This document shows, piece after piece, positions 1 to 6,055 of a stretch of DNA of 10,014 bases. The notes under the pieces were generated by a model, which saw only the letters and a program-made list of their open reading frames with translations, was not told where the DNA came from and did no database searches. A program made the translations under genes and the position numbers. The stretch is taken from assembly GCA_031177555.1 (NCBI GenBank), contig JAPSGM010000047.1, positions 1 to 10,014 on the forward strand, in the 5' to 3' direction. The first letter of the stretch is position 1; each line of letters begins with the position of its first letter. The DNA is from Chloroflexota bacterium. Lineage in GTDB: Bacteria > Chloroflexota > Limnocylindria > QHBO01.

Positions 1-1151
1 CACGGCGGGTCCGCATCCCGCCGTGCCAGCTCGCGGACGTGGGACTCATCGAGCGGCGGCAGCCGCGGCTCGTCGGCGACGGGCACCTCCTCGAGCAGGG
101 CGATGGCGTGCTCGGCCAGGTCGAGGTCGCGCAGCGCCCCACGCACCGATTCGTGCGGTTGCCGGTCGCCTGCCGGCTCGGCCGGCAGCGAGGCCAGCTC
201 GGCCTCAATCTCGGCGGCGCTGGCCCCCGGCAGGGCCACCGGCTCGGGGCGCGCGGCCCACGCATCCAGCGCCGACGCCACCGCATCGGCGCGGTCATCT
301 CGTGCCTCCGCGGCCTCGGGCGGCGAGGGCTGGCGCGCGGCCAACTCGGCCGCGGTCTCGAAACGCCGGCGCGATGCGGCGGCGCGCGCCGCGGCGAGCT
401 CGGCCTCGGCCCCGAGGACCGCACGCCGCGCGTCGGCAACGCGGCGCTCGGCGACGTCGATGCCAGCCGCCCGGTCGAGGTACTCCCCGTGCTGGCGCCG
501 TGCCTCGGCCAGACGCGCCTCCAGCGTCGCCAGCCGGTCCCGCGCCGTGCGCAACGGCCCGCGCGCCCCGACACGATCGGCCCCGACGGCGTCCCTGCGG
601 AACTGCTCCAGCCTGGCGATGGCCTCGGCCGCGGTCGCGTCCGTGCCGCGCGTCGCCGCGGCCCGCTGCATCTGCTGCTGCAGGTCGTCGGCAGCCTCGG
701 CCACCGCCAGGATCTGCGCCTGGCTGACCGAGACGGTGGCCGCGAAGGCATCCCGGTCCAGGCCCAGCCAGCGCGACGCGTCGGGCGTACCGTCCAGGAT
801 CTCGTGCGAGACGTCGCGGCCCAGTCCCACGTCGACAGCGCGGCAGTCCACCTTGCCGGCGAGGTCCTGGCTGATCTCCACCAGCCGGCCGTCGGCCAGG
901 CGCAGGCGGGCCTCCACCGCCCACTGCTCGCGATCGTCCCACGGCCGGTGCCGCTCGGCGAGCAGGCGCTCGGCAGCGGTGCCGGGTCCCTTGCCGCGGC
1001 GCAGGCCGGTCAGCGCCAGGCGCAGGGCCGCATGCCACGAGGACTTGCCCGCCTCGTTCGGGCCGGAGACGACCGTCATGCCGGGCGACAGCCGCAGCTC
1101 CTCGCCGCGGAAGGGGCCGAAGGCGCGGGCCACGACGCGCTCGATGCGCAT
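1..1151 (-). CDS. Rad50/SbcC-like (YhaN-type) AAA ATPase, N-terminal part, runs off window
   Basis: This is the ATPase subunit expected to pair with the nuclease encoded just upstream, in a Mre11-Rad50/SbcCD-like complex that processes DNA ends. I read 383 codons from ATG at 1151 without a stop; the C-terminal part lies beyond base 1. The start MRIERVVARAFGPFRGEEL is typical of the YhaN/AAA_27 family. Walker A is GPNEAGKS at residues 30-37. A segment with SVSQAQIL at about residue 150 sits where this family has its Q-loop region. From about residue 160 the protein becomes rich in Ala, Arg and Glu with heptad-like spacing, as expected for the ascending coiled coil. Walker B and the signature motif would be in the missing half. 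The ATG is 3 nt after the TGA of the phosphoesterase gene, so the two are co-transcribed and probably translationally coupled. Family placement is firm; the choice between SbcC and YhaN subtype is inference. Confidence 0.9.
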   Translation of the reverse strand, partial: MRIERVVARAFGPFRGEELRLSPGMTVVSGPNEAGKSSWHAALRLALTGLRRGKGPGTAAERLLAERHRPWDDREQWAVEARLRLADGRLVEISQDLAGKVDCRAVDVGLGRDVSHEILDGTPDASRWLGLDRDAFAATVSVSQAQILAVAEAADDLQQQMQRAAATRGTDATAAEAIARLEQFRRDAVGADRVGARGPLRTARDRLATLEARLAEARRQHGEYLDRAAGIDVAERRVADARRAVLGAEAELAAARAAASRRRFETAAELAARQPSPPEAAEARDDRADAVASALDAWAARPEPVALPGASAAEIEAELASLPAEPAGDRQPHESVRGALRDLDLAEHAIALLEEVPVADEPRLPPLDESHVRELARRDADPP

Positions 1152-1154
1152 CGG

Positions 1155-2252
1155 TCAGGCCACCTCCAGGTCCGAGCGCCCCTCCAGGGCGCGCAGGCCG
1201 GTCAGCACCACCCGGCGCCGGAGGTCATGGTCCTCGATCGCGTCCGCCGCGTCGCGCACGAACTGGCCGCGCACCGTCTGCTCGGCGTGGATGGCACCGA
1301 GGTCGTATGCCATGCCCAGCTGCCCGACGCGAACCACCAGCCCGTCGAGGTGCTCGCCGAGCCGCGCCAGGTCGCGCGCGTCGATGCGGGCGTCCGGCCC
1401 GACCTCCCCCTCGAGCGTGACCCGAACGCAGCCCTCCAGGCCGGCGAGCGCGCCGGCGACGGCATCGCGGACCTCGTCCTCGTGCGCGGAGCCCTCGAGC
1501 GAGACGGTGATGTCGTGGACGCGGCTGACGGCGACGACCCGCCGCTCGCGGATCACGCTGCCGTCACGCTGCATGGTGACGAGGACGGCGCCGCGCTCCC
1601 CCTCCTCGCCGAACTCGAGCGGGTCGGGGTTGCCGGGGTACGTGTGCCGGTCGGCGTCGCGCGGCAGGTGGTAGTGGCCCAGGAAGGCATGGGCGATCCC
1701 GGCCTCCGCGATCTCGCGGGCGTCGAACGGGGCGTGGGGCTGCTTGCCGGCCTCCTGCCAGCCAAGCAGGCTGCGCTCGGAGGCGTGGGCCAGCGCCAGG
1801 TGCTGCCCGCCGCGGTCCGGGCGGAAGCCGGCGAAGAAGCCGTCGGTGTTGGCGGGGGCGCGGTGCGCCGCGCCCCACAGCGTCAGGCCATCGGCCAGGG
1901 TGACCGGCGCCAGGCGCTCATCGGTGAAGACGTGGACGTTGGGCGACCACTCGACCAGCTCGTACGGGCTGCGCGCCGAGAGCCAGTCGTGGTTGCCCGG
2001 CGCCAGGAAGACGGGGATATCGGTCCCGGCGAAGGCCGCCCGGAGGAAGGCGAGGGTGTCCGGGCTGACCCGATCGTGCTCGAACAGGTCGCCGGCGGAC
2101 AGGATCGCATCGACCCCCTCCGCCTCCGCCAGGGCGATGATGCGGCTGAGCGTCTCGCGTCGATTGCGGCGACGGCCGCGCGCGGTCTCCGGGCTTGCCC
2201 AGGCGAACGGCGCGTCGAGGTGAAGGTCGGCGAAGAGCAGCAGCTTCATCAC
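1155..2252 (-). CDS. SbcD/YhaO-like DNA repair metallophosphoesterase (exonuclease subunit)
   Basis: This is a calcineurin-like phosphoesterase of the Mre11/SbcD/YhaO group, a two-metal nuclease acting on DNA ends with the Rad50-like partner encoded 3 nt downstream. Numbered from the GTG at 2252, the metal-binding signature is in order: DLH at 9-11, GD at 54-55, GNHD at 86-89, H156 in LAHAS, and GHYH at 192-195. The product is 365 aa, normal for the family without a long capping extension. Residues from about 250 to the end form a charged C-terminal region, probably the partner-binding part. GTG 2252 and ATG 2249 are adjacent codons and either could start the gene. I see no Shine-Dalgarno sequence, but TAGGCT lies 5 nt before the GTG, which would fit a leaderless start. 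All catalytic motifs are intact. Confidence 0.95.
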   Translation of the reverse strand: MMKLLLFADLHLDAPFAWASPETARGRRRNRRETLSRIIALAEAEGVDAILSAGDLFEHDRVSPDTLAFLRAAFAGTDIPVFLAPGNHDWLSARSPYELVEWSPNVHVFTDERLAPVTLADGLTLWGAAHRAPANTDGFFAGFRPDRGGQHLALAHASERSLLGWQEAGKQPHAPFDAREIAEAGIAHAFLGHYHLPRDADRHTYPGNPDPLEFGEEGERGAVLVTMQRDGSVIRERRVVAVSRVHDITVSLEGSAHEDEVRDAVAGALAGLEGCVRVTLEGEVGPDARIDARDLARLGEHLDGLVVRVGQLGMAYDLGAIHAEQTVRGQFVRDAADAIEDHDLRRRVVLTGLRALEGRSDLEVA

Positions 2253-2257
2253 GGCGA

Positions 2258-2263
2258 AGCCTA
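2258..2263 (-). promoter_or_regulatory. Possible -10 box (TAGGCT) for the sbcCD-like pair
   Basis: TAGGCT fits TANNNT and lies 5 nt before GTG 2252. The gene has no Shine-Dalgarno sequence, so a leaderless transcript is possible. I find no convincing -35 element upstream. It resembles the arrangement before the peroxiredoxin and hydrolase genes but is the weakest of the three. Confidence 0.3.
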
Positions 2264-2282
2264 CGCAACAACGTGACAGCTA

Positions 2283-2318
2283 GGCCGTCGCAATCGACGA
2301 AGCCGAGGCCTGACGGCC
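2283..2318. repeat. Small inverted repeat in the gap after the micro-gene cluster
   Basis: GGCCGTC at 2283-2289 and GACGGCC at 2312-2318 form a perfect 7-bp stem with a 22-nt loop, in the 88-nt gap between the 55-aa membrane gene and the sbcD-like gene. On the transcribed strand it has no T-run, so it is a poor rho-independent terminator; it may still help end or stabilise the transcript. Confidence 0.4.
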
Positions 2319-2340
2319 CCGCGGCGTGCGCTGTGCCCGG

Positions 2341-2508
2341 TCAGCTGCGGCCGGTCACCAGCGGCCCGTAGAGCGTCACGCCCAGGGCGGCCAACAGGAG
2401 CAGGTGGATCAGCCCGCCCAGGGAGATGCCCATGACGAGGGCGATTAGCCACAGCATCACCAGCCCGATGACGACGAGCCAGCGCGCGGGCAGGTCCGAG
2501 TCGCTCAG
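2341..2508 (-). CDS. Small membrane protein, lmo0937/DUF5670-like, apparent CTG start
   Basis: This is a 55-aa membrane protein of unknown function. Residues W10 to about Y47 are almost entirely hydrophobic, making one or two membrane segments. LWLIALVMGISLGGLIHLLL closely resembles the small lmo0937-type membrane proteins as I remember them. The only start keeping the full hydrophobic stretch without a long Arg/Gly/Pro-rich lead is CTG at 2508, which overlaps the preceding gene's TGA as CTGA. GAGG at 2519-2516 sits 7 nt upstream of that CTG. The alternatives are GTG 2460 and ATG 2457, which would give 39 or 38 aa and lose the first half of the helix, including W10, which aligns with W3 of the preceding protein. 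That protein (48 aa) looks like a paralogue, sharing W.I.L.M and L..LLL.AA. The gene is well supported by its composition; the start codon is less certain. Confidence 0.68.
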   Translation of the reverse strand: MSDSDLPARWLVVIGLVMLWLIALVMGISLGGLIHLLLLAALGVTLYGPLVTGRS

Positions 2509-2651
2509 GGACGTGCCTCGCGCTCGTTGATGAGCTGGACCACCAGCAGGACGGCGGCGGCCACCAGCAGCAGGTTCACGAGTGGTCCCCAGGCCATGAG
2601 GAGGCCGATGAACCACGCCAGCAGGACGGCGGCGGTCAGGATCCAGATCAT
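2505..2651 (-). CDS. Small hydrophobic membrane protein (48 aa), paralogue of its downstream neighbour
   Basis: The protein is 48 aa. Residues 2-41 are almost continuously hydrophobic (starting MIWILTAAVLLAWFIGLL), with a break at W21-G22-P23 that suggests two short membrane helices. A charged tail, NEREARP, follows. The ATG at 2651 overlaps the TGA of the previous micro-gene as ATGA, and its own TGA overlaps the next CTG as CTGA, so the three are probably translated by coupling. W3, W13 and the LLLVAA segment align with W10, W20 and LLLLAA of the downstream 55-aa protein, which suggests tandem duplication. A resemblance to lmo0937-like membrane proteins is possible but weaker than for the neighbour. 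Function unknown. Confidence 0.72.
   Translation of the reverse strand: MIWILTAAVLLAWFIGLLMAWGPLVNLLLVAAAVLLVVQLINEREARP
2516..2519 (-). promoter_or_regulatory. Shine-Dalgarno (GAGG) deciding a CTG start
   Basis: GAGG lies 7 nt before CTG 2508, inside the end of the preceding 48-aa gene. No ATG, GTG or TTG in this frame is both near it and able to give a sensible protein, so it supports CTG initiation coupled to termination at the overlapping TGA. Confidence 0.5.
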
Positions 2652-2761
2652 CCGGCCAGCGCCCACACCAGGGCCAGCACCCCGCCGATGACCAGGAGGC
2701 CGGCCAGCGTCACGCCGATCGACATGAGCACCAGCGAGCCGCCGCCGCGCTCGCTTTTCAC
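2648..2761 (-). CDS. Micro-protein with one predicted membrane helix (37 aa)
   Basis: This short gene overlaps the peroxiredoxin stop codon as GTGA: its GTG starts at 2761 and the peroxiredoxin TGA is at 2760-2758. The protein has a short charged, Gly-rich head (KSERGGG), then one hydrophobic stretch from about L10 to the C terminus, ending LALVWALAG. A GAGG about 10 nt before the GTG, within the peroxiredoxin coding end, could serve as ribosome binding site. The product is not homologous, as far as I can see, to the two following micro-proteins. I do not recognise a family. Support comes from the hydrophobic pattern, from overlap junctions at both ends and from its place between a known gene and two better-supported micro-genes. 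Confidence 0.55.
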   Translation of the reverse strand: MKSERGGGSLVLMSIGVTLAGLLVIGGVLALVWALAG

Positions 2762-3219
2762 GTCGCCAGTGCCTCGAGCACCCGATCGACGTGCTCCGCG
2801 GGCTTCACCCGCTCGAGCACGTGCTCGACCCTCCCATCGGGCCCGATGATGAAGCTGGAGCGCTCGACCCCCATGTACGTCTTTCCGGCGAACGACTTCT
2901 CGACCCAGACGCCGAATCGCTCGGCGACGGCATGGTCCTCGTCGGCCAGGAGTCGGTAGGGCAGGCCGTACTTGGCGCGGAACTTCTGGTGGCTCTTCAC
3001 CGAATCGGAAGACACGCCGTAGACCTCGATCCCCGTCGCCGTCACCCGCTCGATGTTGTCGCGCAGCGAGCAGGCCTGGGCGGTGCAGCCGGGCGTGTCG
3101 TCCTTGGGATAGAAGTACAGGACGTACCGCCGCCCGAGCTCTCCCTCGCGGCTGACCGCCGTGCCGTCGTCAGCCGACAGCGCGAAGTCGGGGGCCGCGT
3201 CTCCCGGCTGAGGCTTCAT
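2758..3219 (-). CDS. bcp: Thioredoxin-dependent thiol peroxidase, Bcp/PrxQ-type peroxiredoxin
   Basis: This peroxiredoxin reduces hydrogen peroxide and organic hydroperoxides in the cytoplasm using thioredoxin. The 153-aa length is normal for Bcp/PrxQ. The active-site block YFYPKDDTPGCTAQACSLRD holds the conserved Pro38, Thr42 and peroxidatic Cys45. Cys50, five residues later, is the resolving cysteine typical of atypical 2-Cys Bcp proteins. The conserved active-site arginine is probably Arg120 in GVERSSFII. The ATG at 3219 has no Shine-Dalgarno sequence, but TACGAT lies exactly 6 nt upstream, so the transcript may be leaderless. The gene follows the hydrolase-fold gene by 25 nt and overlaps a micro-gene at its 3' end (GTGA), making it the head of a chain of overlapping small genes. 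Confidence 0.97.
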   Translation of the reverse strand: MKPQPGDAAPDFALSADDGTAVSREGELGRRYVLYFYPKDDTPGCTAQACSLRDNIERVTATGIEVYGVSSDSVKSHQKFRAKYGLPYRLLADEDHAVAERFGVWVEKSFAGKTYMGVERSSFIIGPDGRVEHVLERVKPAEHVDRVLEALAT

Positions 3220-3225
3220 GCCCGC

Positions 3226-3231
3226 ATCGTA
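3226..3231 (-). promoter_or_regulatory. -10 box (TACGAT) of a probable leaderless promoter
   Basis: TACGAT matches TANNNT and sits 6 nt before the peroxiredoxin ATG, in the 25-nt gap after the hydrolase-fold gene. No -35 element is evident and there is no Shine-Dalgarno sequence. The spacing is identical to that before the upstream hydrolase gene, which is the main reason to believe it. Confidence 0.45.
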
Positions 3232-3244
3232 GCGCAGCGGCCGG

Positions 3245-4225
3245 CTACTGGACGCCGCCGCCCATCTCCTCCAGCGCCACCAGCACCGGCGGCAGCTCGC
3301 GCGGCTCCAGGCGGCCGGCGAGGTCCGCGGCCAGCTCGGCGATCAGGTCGTCCTCCGCCTCCGCCAGGTCGTGGCCCGCGCCGGGCACCGTGCGCAGCGC
3401 CGGATCGTTGCCGGCCTCGCGCAGCGCGGCCAGCAGCAGGTCGGACTCGTCGGGCGCGGCCCAGGCGTCGTCCGCGCCATGCACCATGGCAACGGAACGG
3501 TGGAGCATCGTCGCCAGGGCCAGGTTCGGGGTGTGGATCGCCTGCTCGAGGGCCGCGAGCTGCAGCTCAACCCACGCCCCGGCGATCCGGATGCGGACCG
3601 ATGCCTCGCGGCGCTCGGCGCGCTCGACGAGGTCCTCGGCCCAGCGGTCGAGCGCGGCGACGACGGGATGCTCGCGGTCGGCGCCGGTGCGCGATCGCTC
3701 GGCCACGCCGCGGCGCACCACGTCCCGCTGCGAGCGCGCGGCCGCGCCGACCAGCGTCAGGGCGCTCACCGCCGGGTCACCGATCGCCACCGACAGCGCC
3801 AGCGTGGCCCCCTCCCCGTGGCCCACGAGCCCGGTGCGGCGCAGGTCCAGCGCCCCGTGCGAGCGCATGGCGGCCAGCATGTCGCGCGCGTCGTCGATCC
3901 GGGTGAAGAGCGAGGTCGACTCCCACGCGCCGTCGGACGCGCCGCAGCCGCGCGGGTCGCAGCGCAGCGAGGCCACCCCGACGGCGGCCAGGGCATCGGC
4001 CAGCCGGCGTAGCAGCCCGGGACGGGCGGCCGGCTCCGCGACGAACCAGGCCGGATGCCCGGCGCGATCCCACCCGCCGTCGCGGTCGCGCGGCAGCCAC
4101 GAGGGCAGCAGCAGCACGTTGGGGTGGCGCCCGCGCCGTTGCCCCGGCGGCGGGCCGTCGGGCAGGGTCAGGGTGCCGGCCAGCGTTGCGTTGCCGGCGC
4201 GGACGGTAAGTTCCTCGTGGGCCAT
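3245..4225 (-). CDS. Alpha/beta-hydrolase-fold protein lacking the nucleophilic serine
   Basis: The 326-aa product has the alpha/beta hydrolase layout: a first strand NVLLLPSWLP (residues 36-45, oxyanion region), the strand LRCDPRGCGASDG (87-99), a nucleophile elbow, an inserted lid at about 160-235, an acid-containing strand VHGADDAW (248-255, Asp253 likely the triad acid) and GAGHD with His285. The elbow reads GLVGHGEGATLAL: the GxSxG serine is Gly137 (codon GGG), where relatives usually have GHSEG. Asp and His are present, so this is either a divergent or inactive member, or a binding or regulatory protein. A hydrolase using another residue cannot be excluded. The ATG at 4225 is supported by TACCCT 6 nt upstream and a -35-like TTGAGC. 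The gene opens the unit that continues with the peroxiredoxin; no substrate can be inferred. Confidence 0.9.
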   Translation of the reverse strand: MAHEELTVRAGNATLAGTLTLPDGPPPGQRRGRHPNVLLLPSWLPRDRDGGWDRAGHPAWFVAEPAARPGLLRRLADALAAVGVASLRCDPRGCGASDGAWESTSLFTRIDDARDMLAAMRSHGALDLRRTGLVGHGEGATLALSVAIGDPAVSALTLVGAAARSQRDVVRRGVAERSRTGADREHPVVAALDRWAEDLVERAERREASVRIRIAGAWVELQLAALEQAIHTPNLALATMLHRSVAMVHGADDAWAAPDESDLLLAALREAGNDPALRTVPGAGHDLAEAEDDLIAELAADLAGRLEPRELPPVLVALEEMGGGVQ

Positions 4226-4231
4226 GCCGTG

Positions 4232-4259
4232 AGGGTACTCCCGCCGGCATCGGGCTCAA
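4232..4259 (-). promoter_or_regulatory. Promoter of the hydrolase-peroxiredoxin unit, leaderless
   Basis: TTGAGC (4259-4254) and TACCCT (4237-4232) are separated by 16 nt, and the -10 box ends 6 nt before ATG 4225. That distance would place transcription start at or near the start codon. GGGAG further upstream is too far (about 12 nt) to be a good ribosome binding site and overlaps the promoter itself. Confidence 0.5.
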
Positions 4260-4298
4260 TTGACCGCTACCTTGCGCGGCGGCGGCTCGCCCTTCTTG

Positions 4299-4447
4299 AG
4301 CCAGCCTGCGGCTGAACGGACCAAGGACGGGGCCTGACGGCCGGCCATGACCGGCTTCCGGGGTCATGTGAGCCGCTGCCTGGCTGAAAATGGCCGAGTA
4401 GCCGGCGGTCACCTCGGCTCCCTGGCCGGTTCAGCCGCCGGCTGGCT
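4299..4447. repeat. Imperfect inverted repeat with nested hairpins in the intergenic region
   Basis: This region lies between the FAD oxidoreductase stop and the hydrolase start. The arms at 4299-4317 and 4429-4447 are inverted copies, AGCCAGCC(T/G)GCGGCTGAAC, identical at 18 of 19 positions. Each arm is itself a small hairpin (CAGCC, 3-nt loop, GGCTG). Similarity continues inward for about 25 nt in weaker form. Between the arms are a perfect 7-bp hairpin, CATGACC/GGTCATG, at 4346-4368 and the terminator-like stem at 4393-4418. No protein fits the stretch. It may be a REP-like or miniature element, or a processing or termination structure. Confidence 0.6.
4387..4418 (-). terminator. Weak rho-independent terminator candidate after the FAD oxidoreductase
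   Basis: On the minus strand GCCGAG (4418-4413) pairs with CTCGGC (4398-4393) around a 14-nt loop, followed after two bases by TTTT (4390-4387). The T-run is short and the loop large, so strength is doubtful. The position, between a gene end and a new promoter, is right. Confidence 0.35.
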
Positions 4448-4459
4448 GAGACCGCGGGC

Positions 4460-6055
4460 TCAGCCGATTGGCGTGCCGCGGTCCTTCAGGATCTGGTGGG
4501 CGGCATTGCGGCCGGGCGCTCCCATGACGCAGCCACCGGGATGGGTCCCGGAGCCGCACTGGTAATACCCGGCCAGCGGGGTGCGGTACTGAGACCAGCC
4601 TGGCGCGGGGCGGAAGAAGAACATCTGCGGCGCCAGGAACTCGCCGGCGAAGATGTTGCCCTCGGACAGGCCCAGCGTGCGCTCGATGTCCAGCGGCGTC
4701 TGCACCTCCCGCTGCAGGACCAGGTCGCCGAAGCCCGGGAAGAAGCGCTCCAGAGTCGCCTGCACGCGGTCCGCCATCGGCTCACGCTCGATGTCCCAGT
4801 CGCCCTCGCGCAGCCGGTACGGGGTGTACTGCACGAAGCAGGAGAGAACGTGCCGGCCGGGCGGCGCCATGTCCGGGTCGATGGTCGACTGGATGGCGCA
4901 GTCGATGTACGGTTCCTCGCTGTACCGACCGTACTTGGCCGCATCGTAGGCCCGCTCCAGGTAGTCGATGGACGGACCGATGTTCACGAAGCCGCGGTAG
5001 ATGTCGGCCCGCGCCCCGAGCTCCGGATGGGCCGGCAGCCCGTCCAGCGCGAAGTTGACCTTGGAGCTGACTCCCTGGAACTTCAGGCGACGGATGTCCT
5101 CGACCAGGTCGTCCGGCAGCTCGCGCGGGTCGACCAGCTCCAGGAAAGTGCGTCGCGGATCGAGGGCGCTGACGACCACGTCGGCCGCGATCTCGGTTCC
5201 GTCGGCCAGCGCCACGCCGGTGGCCTCGCCGTCGCGGGTCAGCACCCGCTCCACGGGCGCCTCCAGGCGGATCTCGGCCCCAAATGCCTGGGCCGCCCGG
5301 GCCAGCACCTGCGTGAAGCCGCCGTTGCCGCCCTTGTGGAAGGCCCAGGTCCCGAACTCGCCGTCATGCTCGCCGAGCGAGTGGAACAGCAGCACCAGCC
5401 CCGATCCCTGCGACCGCGGACCCACCTTGGAGCCGATGATCGACGACGAGGCCAGCCACCCCTTCAACAGCTCCGAGTCGAAGTAGTCGTCCACGAAGTC
5501 GGCGGCGCTGCCAGTCAGCAGCCGCACGGCGTTGTGCAGCGTCCGCCTGTCCAGCGAGCGCAGCCGCGAGCCGAGGCTGGCCAGCGCGACCAGCTCCTCG
5601 GGATCGTCGCTGAAGATGTCCGGCGGGGCCATGTCGAGCAGCGGCTTGATGGCCTGGCACACGCGGTCCAGGTCGTGGCCGTACTGCTCGTAGGCATCGG
5701 CGTCGTGCGGCGAGTGGCGGATGATCTCGCGCAGGTTCTCGTCATGGTCGCGGGTGAAGAGGAGGTGGTCGCCGTCCGCGCCCGGGGCGAAGCGAGTGGA
5801 CATCAGCAGCGGCAGGAAGCCGTGCCTGGGCAGCTCGAGCTCGTGGATGATCTGCGGCCGCAGCAGGGAGAGCGCGTAGCTGAACGTCGTGAAGCTGAAG
5901 CCCGGCCGCAGCTCCTCGGTGATGGCCGCGCCGCCGACCAGGTGCCGGCGCTCCAGGATCAGCGTCTTCAGGCCGCCACGAGCCAGGTAGGCCCCGTTCA
6001 CCAGGCCGTTGTGTCCGCCCCCGATGATGATCGCGTCGTATCGGTCCATGCTCAC
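4460..6055 (-). CDS. CrtI/PYROXD2-like FAD-dependent oxidoreductase
   Basis: This is a flavoprotein of the phytoene-desaturase/PYROXD2 branch of the amine-oxidase superfamily; the substrate is unknown. The Rossmann FAD motif is at the N terminus: IIGGGHNGLVNGAYLARGG with GGGHNG at residues 12-17 and the ribose-binding acid E35 in LILERR. The C-terminal FAD motif is CGSGTHPGGCVMGAPGRNAA (from about residue 500), close to the GSGTHPGGGV block of PYROXD2-like proteins. The 531-aa length is normal. I chose GTG 6055 because it overlaps the TGA of the GcvT-like gene as GTGA; ATG 6049, two codons later, is the alternative. The tight coupling argues that the oxidoreductase works with the aminomethyltransferase, for example oxidising a methyl-bearing substrate whose one-carbon unit is moved to folate. 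A carotenoid role is unlikely here, since no carotenoid genes are nearby. The functional link is inference. Confidence 0.93.
   Translation of the reverse strand: MSMDRYDAIIIGGGHNGLVNGAYLARGGLKTLILERRHLVGGAAITEELRPGFSFTTFSYALSLLRPQIIHELELPRHGFLPLLMSTRFAPGADGDHLLFTRDHDENLREIIRHSPHDADAYEQYGHDLDRVCQAIKPLLDMAPPDIFSDDPEELVALASLGSRLRSLDRRTLHNAVRLLTGSAADFVDDYFDSELLKGWLASSSIIGSKVGPRSQGSGLVLLFHSLGEHDGEFGTWAFHKGGNGGFTQVLARAAQAFGAEIRLEAPVERVLTRDGEATGVALADGTEIAADVVVSALDPRRTFLELVDPRELPDDLVEDIRRLKFQGVSSKVNFALDGLPAHPELGARADIYRGFVNIGPSIDYLERAYDAAKYGRYSEEPYIDCAIQSTIDPDMAPPGRHVLSCFVQYTPYRLREGDWDIEREPMADRVQATLERFFPGFGDLVLQREVQTPLDIERTLGLSEGNIFAGEFLAPQMFFFRPAPGWSQYRTPLAGYYQCGSGTHPGGCVMGAPGRNAAHQILKDRGTPIG

Noticed and set aside
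39..2276. Long plus-strand reading frame of 745 codons
   Set aside because: It lies antisense to the sbcCD-like pair, whose family motifs are clear. Its translation is Arg/Gly/Ala/Gln-rich with no recognisable motif, the usual shadow frame in GC-rich DNA.
2261..2452. 63-codon minus-strand frame overlapping the third micro-gene
   Set aside because: The translation is Arg/Pro/Gly-rich with no hydrophobic or domain pattern, and the overlapping frame encodes the lmo0937-like protein.
2341..2616. 91-codon version of the last micro-gene starting at GTG 2616
   Set aside because: The extra lead is Arg/Gly/Pro-rich and runs out of frame across the 48-aa hydrophobic gene; only the last 55 codons look like protein.
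3777..4412. Minus-strand frame starting in the intergenic repeat and overlapping the hydrolase
   Set aside because: It overlaps the hydrolase in another frame, becomes Arg/Ala/Pro-rich, and the hydrolase has clear fold motifs and a promoter.
4460..6055. Phytoene desaturase (carotenoid synthesis) as the specific function
   Set aside because: The C-terminal GSGTHPGG block is closer to PYROXD2-like proteins, no carotenoid genes are present, and the gene is coupled to a folate enzyme.
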